Assembly (NCBI GenBank): GCA_002633025.1
Contig: NMRB01001607.1
Location: forward strand, 57,218 to 121,217
DNA from: Notospermus geniculatus
Lineage: Eukaryota; Nemertea; Pilidiophora; Heteronemertea; Lineidae
Reading direction: 5' to 3'
DNA length: 64,000 nucleotides
Part shown: piece by piece, positions 1-12,900 of the stretch
Layout: the number at the start of each line of letters is the position of its first letter
Position numbering within the stretch: position 1 is the first letter of the stretch
The notes under the pieces: generated by a model
Told to the model about the DNA's origin: nothing
What the model saw: only the letters and a program-made list of their open reading frames with translations
Databases searched by the model: none
Made by a program: the position numbers and the translations under genes

Positions 1-853
1 GTCAGGTTTGTGAAACCTCACTAAGTAAGACGTGGTAAATATTCCACCCGATTCGGCCATCATCATGCAGCCATGCGTGTGTCAATGTAAACGGTGGTTA
101 CTCATCCTTCAGGGTCCATATTTATAAACGTACTTAAGTCAAAGTGTGATTCTTATCTTTTGTGTTGAACAAAGGATAATTGTCACACTTAGACTTAAGT
201 AGTTTTATGAATATGGGTCGAGGGCCCCATTCTGACCAAAAATACTCTCAAAATTACACAACAGTAAACAAGTGTGAACCAATAATCGACGGTCACTTTC
301 CAGAATGGTGCGATTTTGGGCGCCAATTATACCATGTACCTCGAAGCTACCCCGCCAATCATTGACAAGAGGCGGGATGTGGACGAGGGTGCTGTCACCC
401 ACAAAGCAGTGTGGAAGAGGAACGAAGTTCTGAATTTTGGCTCTGGTAAGCAAAACCATTTGCAGCAATCGGGGACACACACACAGAAACATGTCCGACT
501 CTCGATATCTCCCAGTTTTTCCAAAATAATAAGGGCAAACACTGACAAACGGTAGCACAGGTGTGAAAGGAAAGAATGTACCCAGGAAAAACTGTCCCAG
601 CAACAAAAGCTCCTATTGTAACATTCTAATCTCCGGTGATTGGTTTCTATAACCATGCACCTTAATCCGTCATTGAACAATAGAAGCGGACACTTTTCAC
701 AGGGCCGGGGACAATCTTAACTGTTACAGGTGTGAAAGGAGGCCTGTCTCCAAACTAGACCTGATAAGAAAAAAAATGGGCAGGAACTGCAAGCATGACA
801 CGAAACGTTTGACCAAATTTAAAATTTTCTTGTTTGTAATTTACACAATATAG

Positions 854-937
854 ATTCCATTCCGTCTGGTTCTTCAACTCGGATACGACATATGGAGTGG
901 AAGTGGCGATGTTCTGCGATTATGAGTGCTACAACGA
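854..937 (+). CDS. Protease exon 1 of those visible (start of catalytic domain)
   Basis: Opens after an AATATAG acceptor and ends at GTAAGC in phase 2. It encodes the first catalytic strand (TYGVEVAMFCDYECYN). It begins in phase 2, so at least one exon precedes it outside the visible set. The acceptor is plausible but weak, so the left edge is less sure than the right. Confidence 0.72.
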
Positions 938-3900
938 GTAAGCCATGCTAGTTTATACTCAATCCAATCGAGCAACACCTAGGCGGACGGAAATTCATGA
1001 GAGGCTGTCTCGCCCAAAAAATTAAGGATGTAACACTCTTTATTAGTGAGGTTTAGAAATTAAACGATATACGTAAACGTTAACGACAACGTTATTTTTA
1101 TACCGAAAATGCACTGGTTAATGTGGACGGACCATAGATAGTTCTGTCGACAGTCGGCTGAGACAAAATGTCGACATTTCTCTCACGTGGAATGTCGCCT
1201 TAAAGCGAATGGCTCGCGGGGTTTGTTGTGGCGCCATGACAGTGGGTCATCGATATCAAGCACCATTTTGAGAAAAAGGCAAAAGAAGGATTTTAGTTTA
1301 ATGGGAAATGCATTAGACATCCAAACTTCGGAGGCGTATTCTGCAAAATCTGCCGCTTCAAAATCAATGGCAATAGTACAAAATGTACATCTTGACCTAC
1401 TGAATTTGAAAACGTCATTTACCCATTTTAACAAATTTTTAATGGAACCTCGTCCCCAGTGTTTACATTCGCATATTTGCACAGGTGTTGCATATGGCTG
1501 GACCACGGCTTTGCCTGGAGGCTAGATTCACTCTCTTTGGAAGGTACCACCAAAAATGTAAACAAACCCCGCGAGCCATTCGCTTTAACTAATGAACTGT
1601 TGGTATCACTGAGTAGATACAGCACATTGGGTGAGGTCAAATCTCATAGTTAACGCTGACACCAAGATAACCCGAGGGTAACCATGAAAAAATAGTTAAC
1701 TTGAACCCCTAACTCGGACTTCAGGCTAACTATTAGTTAACTCTTTAGTTAACTAAAGGTTAACTAATAGTTAACACTTAGTTAACTCTGAGTCCACAAG
1801 GTCATCAAACTGCACCTGAGTCAGTCACATATGTCATTCTATTGGCTCACCGCTGTAAGCAGGGGTCCTCACAAAGTTTTCTGCTCCTCTTGCATGCCTT
1901 AAAAGCAAAAATCTGATGCACTGGAACAGCAAACATGGCTGACACTCCTAACTCTAACATTTGACCTCCCCTCCTGTTGACTAAAAGTTAACTGCCAGGC
2001 GGTTATCTCCTCATGTACATGAGCTGTAGTACATTTTTCTTAACTCTGTATGATTTCCTGGGGTTATGTTAACTACAGGGTTACTTCGTAGTCAAAAAAG
2101 TGTCAACTTTTAGTTTACTCTTAGTTAACTCGTAGTTAACTATGAGTTGACTCAACTCTCAGGTGGAGGTCAAATTCAAGTGTTATTGCGACTAAAAGTT
2201 AACTTTAGGGTTAACTATTAGTTAACTTTTTTATTTGACCTCACCCAATGTAGTCTGAATGTTTCAAATTGAATAATATCTTTCAAAATACACTACATTA
2301 TTTTGTTACAGCCATGACGGGGACGAGCAGAAAATTAGGAATCATCTCAGTCATCTCATTAATGGGGTAAGTTTACGTATTCAGTCGTTAAAGGAGACCG
2401 GCAGGCCTATAGAGGCTATGCACTGACGTCATCAAATGACGTCATCATACCACTGCTCAGGGCAAAATGACAGTCCTACGTGAACGAATACACTATAAAA
2501 GGCATGCTGCTGTAATATCTCCCAGAAATTCGCAGCAGAACGCATCGAAAATCGGCAATTTTAAAATGAACTGTACGGCTGCGGGAGAATTAGACTTCTC
2601 CCGCAGCCGTACAGTTCATTTTAAAATTGCCGATTTTCCATGCGTTCTCCTGCGAATTTCTGGGGGATATTGCAGCAGCTAGGCTTTTTTAGTGTATTCA
2701 TTCGCCTTGGGTTATCATTTTGCCCTTAGCATGGTATTTATAGTGATTTGGAATCTCAGCTTTGCCAAGCGTATGTGACCGGAACTTTCTCCCGCAGCTG
2801 TACGGCAAGGTTGATTGTACACCGTGATAACAAACCTTTGAAAAAAGGCTACATTTGTGTTTTAGATGGACATGGACTACGCCACCATTGATGACCCGGA
2901 GTTATCTATCTACGTAAGGCTAGTTGCGGTTTACTATCAAGCAGTGAGTAATCATAAAAAACTATTCAGGTGGTGGCCGTATCATTCTTCCTAACATTGA
3001 CTCTTATTAGCTTTTGCGAAGAAGATAGTAGCCTTCAAAACATCGACATGTGACTAATGCCCGAGCCACACTGTCCAATTTAATTTGACCAAAGAAGTTT
3101 GAGCAAAAAAATTTATCGTGTAGCACGGGGGAAATCCGCAAATTTGACCAACCATCCAAAATCGTTTTGGATAGAGCCTGTCCTATTTTTCTCCTACGAT
3201 TTGACCGAATAATTACAAATCGTACCGTGTGGCACGGGGAAATATTTTTATTGTCTAGGCCTTTTGTTATGAATAGCCATATATGTCATTTTCACGGTGT
3301 TGGGACTATTTTATATGGTTATGTCATCTATACTGCGCCTCTCCTTGACTCGAAATCCAAAAAGACTAATAAAAAATCCACCGTGTGGATTGAGAGGGTC
3401 GAATGGAAAAATTTGACCAAAAATTTTACAGAAAAATTGGATCGTGTGAACTGAGCATTAATTATAAATAAATGAATAAGAAATAGAAACGGGTTAAGGT
3501 GAAAGACATGATAGCGTCCTTCTTCCAGATTCGAACCCACGGACCCTCACATAAGGCATCAATCGCCAGCACCAAGGCAGTGACAAATTTAATTATAACA
3601 ACACTATACAACTGGCGTGTACACATGAGGGAATGTCCCTCTTCCCCACCGAAATGGGGTGGGTGTCCTCAGGGCATTGAGGGAGGGGTGCGACTGTATT
3701 AGACCTGAGATTTTCAGGAGGCGTATTTGAATGATCTTAGTTATGAATTAAGTATGGAAACTTTTCCTACACATAAAAGAATGAGTTGATGTATGCTACC
3801 TTACCTGATGAAGGGTTAGTAATGGTATCACAGCGCGTCGAACTTGTCAAGTGATGAAAAAAGCTTGGCGGCCGTTTTTTACTGAAGCATGGTGTGCCGC

Positions 3901-6900
3901 TGAGATCGTGTAATTCAGTATGACCAACCAGAAGGCGTCCTCGAAAATAACCTAGACAATTTCTCAAAAAATCGTACATAAAAATCTAAGCCAGTGAAAT
4001 AATTTATATTTCCTTATTCGGGAATTTAAAATTCATCATTAGGGAGTTTTCGCAAAGCCCCCGAAACGCCAACGCGAACGCCAAACCCATTGTTCGATGC
4101 TACGAAGAGACCACCGAACAAAAGGATAGACGTTCCCGTTGGCGTTTCGGGGGCTTTGCGAAAACTCCCTAAGGCTTCCGTTACATAAGTATACGGTACC
4201 GTATACAAAAACGCCGGTTAACAAAGGCTTTCCAACGATTCACGACCGTGAAGCCATTGTTAACCGGCGTTTTCGTATACCGTATACTTCTATGCACTAT
4301 TCATCTGTTCACAACGTCTCAGCAAAGATATAACCTTTCCATCAATAAGGATCATAGACGCTGATATTTATTCCTCTGAGACTGCCAGGAACCTTGGAGT
4401 GTTGTTCGATAATCAGTTCTCTTTTCGGCAGCATATCAATACCTGCGTGCAGACTACTAACTACCATATTAGAAACATTGGAAAGATTAGGAAATATTTA
4501 TCATTCAATGCCACCAGATTATATGTCCAGGCCCTTGTAACATCTCGTCTTGATTTCTGCAATTCCCTCCTGTCNGGAGAAGATCTAGTCATTAGTTCAG
4601 GAGTTATTGCACTTTTTGTGTTTTCGGTTTCCGCCACCTGGTGGCCAAGCTAAGAGTCGAATCGGACCGAAACTTGGTGTCATGGGTCATCTGACCTAGG
4701 GGTATATATGTACCAAGTTTCAGATCAATAGCTCTGGCGGTTACGAAACGTGCCCTGCTAACGGAACACGACGACGACGACGACGACGACGGACGACGGA
4801 CGACGACGGACGACGGACGCACAACCATTGTATAAGCTCACCACGGTGAGCTAAAAAGCAGCTGAAACACTTTCTCTTCACTCAGGCCTTTGATGAATAA
4901 CTATCTTTCTCCATATAATTCTCTTGTACAGCGCTTTGAGCGACCAAGATATTGGTTGGATACTGCGCTTTATTAAGTATCGTGATATATATATGTAAAG
5001 GTAGCCTTAAGCTGCGTTTAGCTGACACGCGGTAAGCGGAATGCGGATCGCGGAAACGGAATGCGGTATACGGAACGCGATAAATATTCCGCGTGTTCCA
5101 TTTATCTGCACGCGGTATCACTTGTGTTTTTTCTAAGCATTGAGCAGGTTTGGTCCGTCCCTGTCCAATCACGGTGCTCCATAGGGCGCGGATTTTTATT
5201 CCGCGCGGAAAAATCGCTACACCAAGTGATCGGTCTTTCCGCGTTCCGCCTATCCGCGTTCCGCAAACCGCTTACCGCGTGCAGATAAATGGATGAAGGG
5301 AAATGGCTTGGAGTGAAGAAATGTCTATTGCGCGTTCCGTTTCCGCAATCCGCATTCCGCTTACCGCGTGTCAGCTAAACGCAGCTTAATAGTCAACAGA
5401 CTTCGTGAAAGGAAAAGGGCGAAAAATCGGGGACAAAATTGAACAACGCTGAAAGTGTGATGATTTTAGTGGTGAGAATGCCAGAAGCCAGCTCACCAAT
5501 ATCTGTTTATGATTTGTTTCAGCAACCTGATGCCTGGACACATGACTTTGCAGAGGGCGAGATGGTGGATGGTTCGGCGACATTGAAACGTTTCGCTTTG
5601 TGGAGACTCACGGAACTGGCAAATGGCAATTTAGACAAACATGACCATGGCATGCTTCTAACCGGGTAAGTTCCAAAACTTTCGTTCATGCATTCCCTTA
5701 GGCTGCAATCATATAGAACTACACGCTACACGTACACGCCTGTTAAAGCTGACGTGAACGAACAAAAAGCCCCCATGCGACGAGCAAGAGAATTGCAAAC
5801 GCCCTGCAAACACCTCAAACGAAGGTTCAGAACATGATAGACCCCACGACGCCAGGAGGGCGCCACCTTATTCGTCTTCGCGCTGTCAGGTTGTCAACAT
5901 CCTCTGGTGAGCTCCTGCTGAACACTTTTTTTGAAAGAAAAAATTTTGACCCAGCTGGGAATCGAACCCGCGCCCTGTTATCTTTGTTCCACCGTCTTCC
6001 CCATTCGGCCACCAAACTTGTTGGTAGGCTTCCCATGTTTTCTCTTATTCGTAGAATATTATTACGTAAGTCGTAGGCCTACGTCTATCACAAACACAAA
6101 TCAAGTCTCTGTCAGCTGGCTCGTTGGCCGAATGGATAGAGTGGTGGATTACAAATGAGAAAGTCGACGGTTCGAATCCCGTCTAAATGACTACAATTTC
6201 TTTTCTTTGAGTAGTGGTAAGAGGTATCCGGAGATGTTGACAGCCTGAAGGCAAATAAGGTGGCGCCCTCCTGGCGTCGTCGGGTCTATCATGTTCTGGG
6301 CCTTCGTTTGAGGTGTTTGCAGGGCGTTTGCAATTCTCTTGCTCGTCGCATGGGGGCTTTTTGTTCGTTCACGTCAGCTTTAACAGAGGCTTCACGGTCG
6401 CAAACCCTTTGTGAAGCCTATGGCCCGTATGCACAGACGTTCCTCCACTCACACTTGAGTGTGAGGTCGACCTTAATCTTTTGTATTCTACCCTGCAAAC
6501 AATAGGTAAAGGTCGACCTCACACTCAAGTGTGAGTGGAGGAACGTCTGTGCATACGGGCCTTTGACGTTAACAGGCGTGTACGTGTAGCGTGTAGTTCT
6601 ATGTGATTGCAGCCTTAATAAGGCCAATTCATACTTTGCGTTTTGCGCTTGTCCGTTTCCTATGTGAGTGCGTGGTAGAAAAAGTAATTTGGTACCACAC
6701 ATAAACATAGGGAACGCACAAGCGCAAAACGGAGAAGTATGAATCTACCCTTATACAACCACTTCATTGGGGCTCCAGCTTCAACCATTCGATAAATTCT
6801 GGCGGTGCCCTCTCCACTGGCAGGCTGCACAAAAACTAATTGTGCGTCCACTATACTTTTTGGCTCATCCGTGAGCTCTTACAATGGTGCAGCGTCTGTC

Positions 6901-9900
6901 GTCCGTCGTCGTCGTCGTCGTCGTCCGTTAGCAGGGCACGTTTTGTAACCGCTGGGGCTATTGATCTGAAACTTGGTACATATATACCCCTAGGTCAGAT
7001 GACCTACATGTATGACACCAAGTTTCGGTCCGATTCGATTCTTGGCTTGGCCTCCAGGTGGCCAAAACCAAAAACATAAAAAGTGCAATAACTCCTGAAC
7101 TAATGACTTGATCATCTCCAAATTTTTATCATAAGTGTATCATATTAGGATACATAACATATAACGGGTTTTTGATTTGACCTACTTTTCAAGGTCACAG
7201 AGGTCAAAGTTCGACAAAAGTAACGAACCTGCCACAATTCTTCACTATTTCACCGAGCATCTTCATATCTTGCATAAATGTGTATTAGAGGGGTACCTTC
7301 AAAATTACCGCGTTTCGGCCCGATCGGACATGGCCGCCAGGTGGCGTAACCTGAAAATCTTCCAAGTGCTATAACTCAGGAACGGCTTGACCCAGAGTGC
7401 TCAAACTTGATATTTACCTCCCTCTAGATGACCTTTACAAGCACGACAAATTTCGGCCTGATTAAACTTCCAATATGGCCGCCAGGTGGCGTAACCCGAA
7501 AATCATCAAATGTGCTATAACTCAGGAACGACTTGACCCAGAGCGATCAAATTTGATATGTACCTCCTTCTAGATGACTTTTACAAGCACATCAAATTTC
7601 GGCCTGATTGAGGTTCCAATATGGCCGCCAGGTGGCGTAACCCGAAAATCATCAAATGTGCTATAACTCAGGAACGACGTGACCCAGTGCATGGCCGCCA
7701 GGTGGCATAAACTGAAAATCACTGAAGTCCTACAACTTGGGAATGACTTACCCAGATTGCTCATATAACTGATATACCTCTCTCTGTCATTACACTATTA
7801 TGTCCAAACGGGTAAGCACATGGTCCATGGACCATTTTTTATGGTGGCTGGAGTATATATACTCACTCCCACATTTCGCTACTTTCTAAACCACTTCGAA
7901 CACGAAAAATCAAAGAGGTTTCTGGGATCATATTTTGGTGGATAACTATTGGATAGTCACTCCAAAATGATTGAAAATCTCTTTTTCAGATATAACATAT
8001 ATGGCTTAACAAAAGAAGGACAAAAAGTTCCCACTGTGTTAGGTACGAACACTGAGTACGTCATTAAAGATAATGTATCACGGGTATTTTCGCGGGCCAC
8101 GAAAATCATTGTTTATTTACATTTTGTTTGTGTCCATCTTTCTTTGTCTTATGAGTAATTTGTTGGTGGCATGCCCCTCTAGAAATTCTTTTGATACCGA
8201 AAGTATTCGGTATGTCCCAACATGATGTAAACATCCATTACTGCTAACCCAAATTCACAATTTTATATCAGAATGTACGGAGGAGGGTCTATACTTAAAT
8301 AATAAACTTCGTTAAATAGATTACTTTAGGTCATAGAAAAGATATCGATTTTTCAATTTTATGCGTGCATTATTTTGTGCTTAGGTATCCCTTCACCTTA
8401 AAAGACCCATGCCGTGCAATGGGGATCATAACTATGATAGAGGGCAGCACATAACATATAATCAGGTCCTAAACAATGAACGCCTTTTGTGTGGGAAATT
8501 GATCAGGAACTGAATGCCGCTTTCATTCAACATGTTCAAGTTAACCATTTAACCACTAGTGACACCTATTGAGGCAGTGGGTTAGGGCCCCTTACTACAA
8601 TATGATTGGTTGAAAGAGAAGATGGGAGGAGCACACGTATGTCAAACATCAGTCAAACGAAATACGACGAGTAGCTCCTAATTCTGATGTGTGGTTCTGT
8701 GAAATGTGTAATCGAAATGAAATATCGAAGTCTGTTTTTCCCTAATATGACGCGTGGATGCCAATATCGACGTGTGGTTGTGCTTAAAATATGACATGTG
8801 GATATAACGACGTGTGGGTATTCAATATCGACGCGTGATAATTAAATATCGACGTGTGGATATGTAATTATAACACGTCATAAATACTGAATTGTGATCG
8901 CGTTGGAGCGCCATACATATCAGTACCTTGGAAATGTTCCGCCTATACGATAGGCAAACGATATACATGTACAGTCTTGTTCGTATTAATATCAACACCT
9001 ATTATCTCAAATATCTCATAAACCACCAAACCAATTTAAATGCGGTTTTCTGCATATATGCAGAAAACCGCATTCAAATTGGTTTGATGGTTTATGAGAT
9101 ATTTGAGATAATAGGTGTTGATATTAATACGAACAAGACTGTACATGTATCCTGACTAACCTACGTTCCTTATATTTACCAGGCATGGCGACTGAAGGCG
9201 ACATTTGTCTGCAATTGTCGGTCTCGGTTGTTGAGAGTGTCCAAACACTTACCACGCAAGAGATCACGACAGCGGCCCACGAGCTAGGACACAAGTGAGT
9301 TCTGATCTTACATGTACACATGGTACATGTACATTAGGGAGGTTTCGCAAATCTGACGAAACACGAAGTACGAAATACGAAATTAGACTTCACTACCATG
9401 ACGTAATGTATTTCAGGAGCTAGTTGGTACACTGTTAGAAATAACAGAGGATTTTACAGAAAATCTGTGCAGCAGAGTCCCCAGGACTGGATCTGTAAAA
9501 TTTCAGACTTTAAGGGGGCGGTAGCCATAAGGAAGCGCACTGCAAATGGCGACTGAAAACAATTCATATTTTCTTCAAGCAAAAAGGTAGCATCGATTTC
9601 ATGTATTTCTATGAAATTGCTACTCTTGTTCTACACATCTGAATTGAAAACTATGTGTTTTCATCTTTCATTAATCAGCTAATTAAGCAAACAATGAGAC
9701 CCCCCATTTGACTTTTTCGTCATAGATTTCTCGGCAACAAGGCGACTGGGACCTGGCGTTTTATCACCAAATGTTGGGGAATACATATGTGCAGGTGCCG
9801 ACGTTGAGATAATTTGTAAATTCTAATTCTTAGTAATGATAATTATGTAATTTGTGCAAAAAATTGGTCAAAAATGAACTTTTAGAATATCTCCCGAATC

Positions 9901-12900
9901 CTGTTGAATAGTGAAAAAAATATCAACGTCGCGCCCTGCGCACAAATAACTGCTGCCAAATGAAAAGGAACCACTGAAGTGCGATGCCTGATGGACGAGA
10001 AAAGTCTTCCCAAAATTGTCATATTTTGGCCTAAACACGCCCACGCTTTTCGAAATACGCGGGCTATTAAAGTATATGTAACCTCCTTATTGTCATTAAA
10101 ATAGGCCTATGTGCACGGACGCACTGGGTGTACAAAAGCATTGTGCTGGACAATATTTTTGAAAGAGTGTGGGTTTTGGCAACGAACCATGATCAGCTTG
10201 TCCTTGACGCCTAATTTTATTAACAATACATGTTTATTCATAAATAAGACGGTTCAACCTTCGACCGCCGCACTAAAACGGCGCTGTATGTTTCCACTAC
10301 CGCCCCCTTAAATAAATGTTAACAGAGACTTGACTGGAGGCTGACCAAATTATATTTTCATACCGATCACCGCTTTAAATACCGCGTGCGGATAAATGGA
10401 TGAAGGGAAATGGCTTGGAGTGAACAAATGTCTATACCGCGTTCCGTTTCCGCGATCCGCATTCCGCATTCCGGTAATGATCGTGTAGACGGGCCTAAAA
10501 AGAGTGTACCAGACGGGAAAATCCCACACCCACTCCATTTCGCTTTTCAGTCTCGGAGCACGTCACGACAAACCTGGAGAAAGCGAGTGTCCTCCCAGTG
10601 ACGATTTCATTATGAAGGCAAGCACCGGAACACTTAACCTCCACAAGTACAAAAACGCATACAAATTCTCGAGTTGCAGCACCGAATCCATCAAGAAGAC
10701 CTTCAGAAAGTTAGATAAGTAAGAATTACCATCCTGGAGCTCCACTTATATTGGCTACGTCATCAGACTATACCACTCGGTTTATTCCCATTTCGCCCAT
10801 TCCCATTTCACCCACTTTTTTCCCCATTTCGCCCATTCCTTTTCCGCCCTTTCCCACTTCGCCCTTTTCCCATTTCACCCAATATCTGTCTTGCCCTTTT
10901 GCCATTTTGCCCAAGTTTACATGTATTTTCGCCCATTTTTCATTTCGCCCCAAAGCCACCTTGCCCAGATTTCCCATTTCGCCCAATGACCATTTCGCCC
11001 TTTTCCCACAACGCCCCTTCCCATTTCGCCCAAACGCCATTTTGCGTTTAATAATGGTAAAGGGGCGAGTTCATGAATGGGCAAAATGGCATTGGGCGAA
11101 TTGGTGAAGGGGCGAAATGGTTAAGGGGCGAGATGGCATCGGGTGAATCGGCAAAGGGTGAATTGGCAAAAGGGCGAAATGGTAAGTGGGCGAAAAGATG
11201 ATTGGGCGAGGCGGCAATGGGGCAAAATGGTAAAGGGCAAAATGGGTAGGGGGAATGGGCGAAAAGGGATTGGGCGAATGGGAAGTCACCATACCACTCC
11301 CCCTGGATGCTTTCGCATACTAGTATGATTTCTGTATTTGCCCACATCGACCAGAGAAATTTTTTGCAGGCGGAAAAATCAAGGACAAAAATAATGGCTC
11401 ACTATGGTGACCACGTGACCGAATAAACGAAATCTTGATTTGTAGACTTTTACACAGTACAGAATTCATTCCAGAGCTGGAAAAAACTGCCTTACGGACG
11501 CCGCGGAACGAGGTGCTGATATCCCAGATGTCGACGCACCTGGCCAAGCATTTGGTCCCGACCAACAGTGTGAGCAGTTCGCCGGAACTGGCTTTAGATA
11601 CTTAAAGGTAGGCCTATAACATCTACAGGTACAGTCTTATTAAAAAGTAAAAATAGTGCCAATGGCACTGTGCCCGCTTGGCTTGAAGCATGGTGGTGGG
11701 AATCATCATCATCCCCCTAGTGGCAAAGTGAAGAATTGGATTTTGCCAAAAATTTGTCTTTGAGTTGTTACAGCCTAGAGGTAGATATGTGCAAAGTTTC
11801 AAAGCAATGCTCAGACCATTACAAAAATTGCCAACTTCGTAATTTCAGATGAACTTTGACCTCTGCTGACCTTGAAAAGTACGTCAAACTAAAAACTCGG
11901 CTATTATCTGATGTATTCTCATTAGATATACCCATGATAAAAATTTGACAAAAATTCATCTCTTGGTTATGGAGAAATGGCGCTTTCAGTGATTTTGGTT
12001 TTGGCCCCCTAGTGGCAAAGTCAAGAATCAGATTTCACCGAAAGTTTGTCTGTAAGTTGCTATAATCTAGAGGAACATGTGTACAAACTTTCAACACGAT
12101 AGTTCAAACCATTATCAAAATATAGCCCTTTGAAATTTTTCACAAAACGCCCCCTGGAGGCCAAAATAGGAATTCAATCGTGCTCAAAATCGAACTCGAC
12201 CTAGATCTTAGGCCCATATATACACCCACCAAAGACCAAAAAGATTCGTCAAAAAATAAAGGCGCTAGAGCGCTAACAAACCAAAAGTTTACGGACGTAT
12301 CGCCGTACGTACCGCCGTACGTACCGCCGTACATGTACGTCCTAACGCACGACAGACCACCACTCAATGACCCCAACCACAGCATAAGCCCTGCTGGGCC
12401 TTGCGGCCAAGCGGGCTAAAAAGACTGTGATGTTTCCTATTCTGCCGAGATGCCAATGGTCATTTATGGGTAAAGGTCCTTTCACACCAAAACCGCGCCT
12501 CGGGCTGCGACGGCGAACTCAATGGATTTTCAAAAGGCAAAAAGTGACGCGCACTCGCCGCCGCGGTATGCCCCTTTTCAAAATCCATTGAGTTCGCCGT
12601 CGCGGCCCGCGGTGCGGTTTTGGTGTGTAAGGACCTTAAGACTGCCATTTTTATACACAAAAATATCTTGCTTAAATCATGACATACCAAATTTAGCATT
12701 TGTGACAAATTATCATGAAAATATTGGAATTTCAAAATATGAAGAAAAAACACAGTTTTTAGAATCCCCAATTTTCATTTCAAAATTAGCTTGATATTAT
12801 TCCCTGATGATGTGTAAGAAATTCTGCGAAAAAAGTTTCGAACAATCTCTTTTCGATTTCAAGAAGTATCAAAATATCATCAGAAAAACATGCTATATTT

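Larger units (their letters stand above)
5698..6618. mobile_element. Three-level nested foldback element
   Basis: The outer arms (GGCTGCAATCATATAGAAC and complement, 5701-5746 and 6569-6615) enclose an element with TTAAAGCTGACGTGAACG ends (5743-6384) and then a perfect palindrome (6423-6562). The middle element contains tRNA-like stretches on both strands. Confidence 0.85.

Noticed and set aside
205-680. Overlapping open frames of 117-133 residues near the left edge, considered as protease propeptide
   Set aside because: No family motif, both mainly minus strand, and no splice connection to the first catalytic exon.
5439-5522. In-frame extension of protease exon 4 to the left
   Set aside because: A strong acceptor at 5521-5522 matches the phase of exon 3; upstream AGs give the wrong phase.
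6117-6190. Functional tRNA gene
   Set aside because: A and B boxes are good but acceptor and anticodon stems do not pair; it lies inside a repeated mobile element.
10751-11347. Several 60-118 residue open frames, Pro/Ile or Lys/Gly rich
   Set aside because: Low-complexity translations of the inverted minisatellite.
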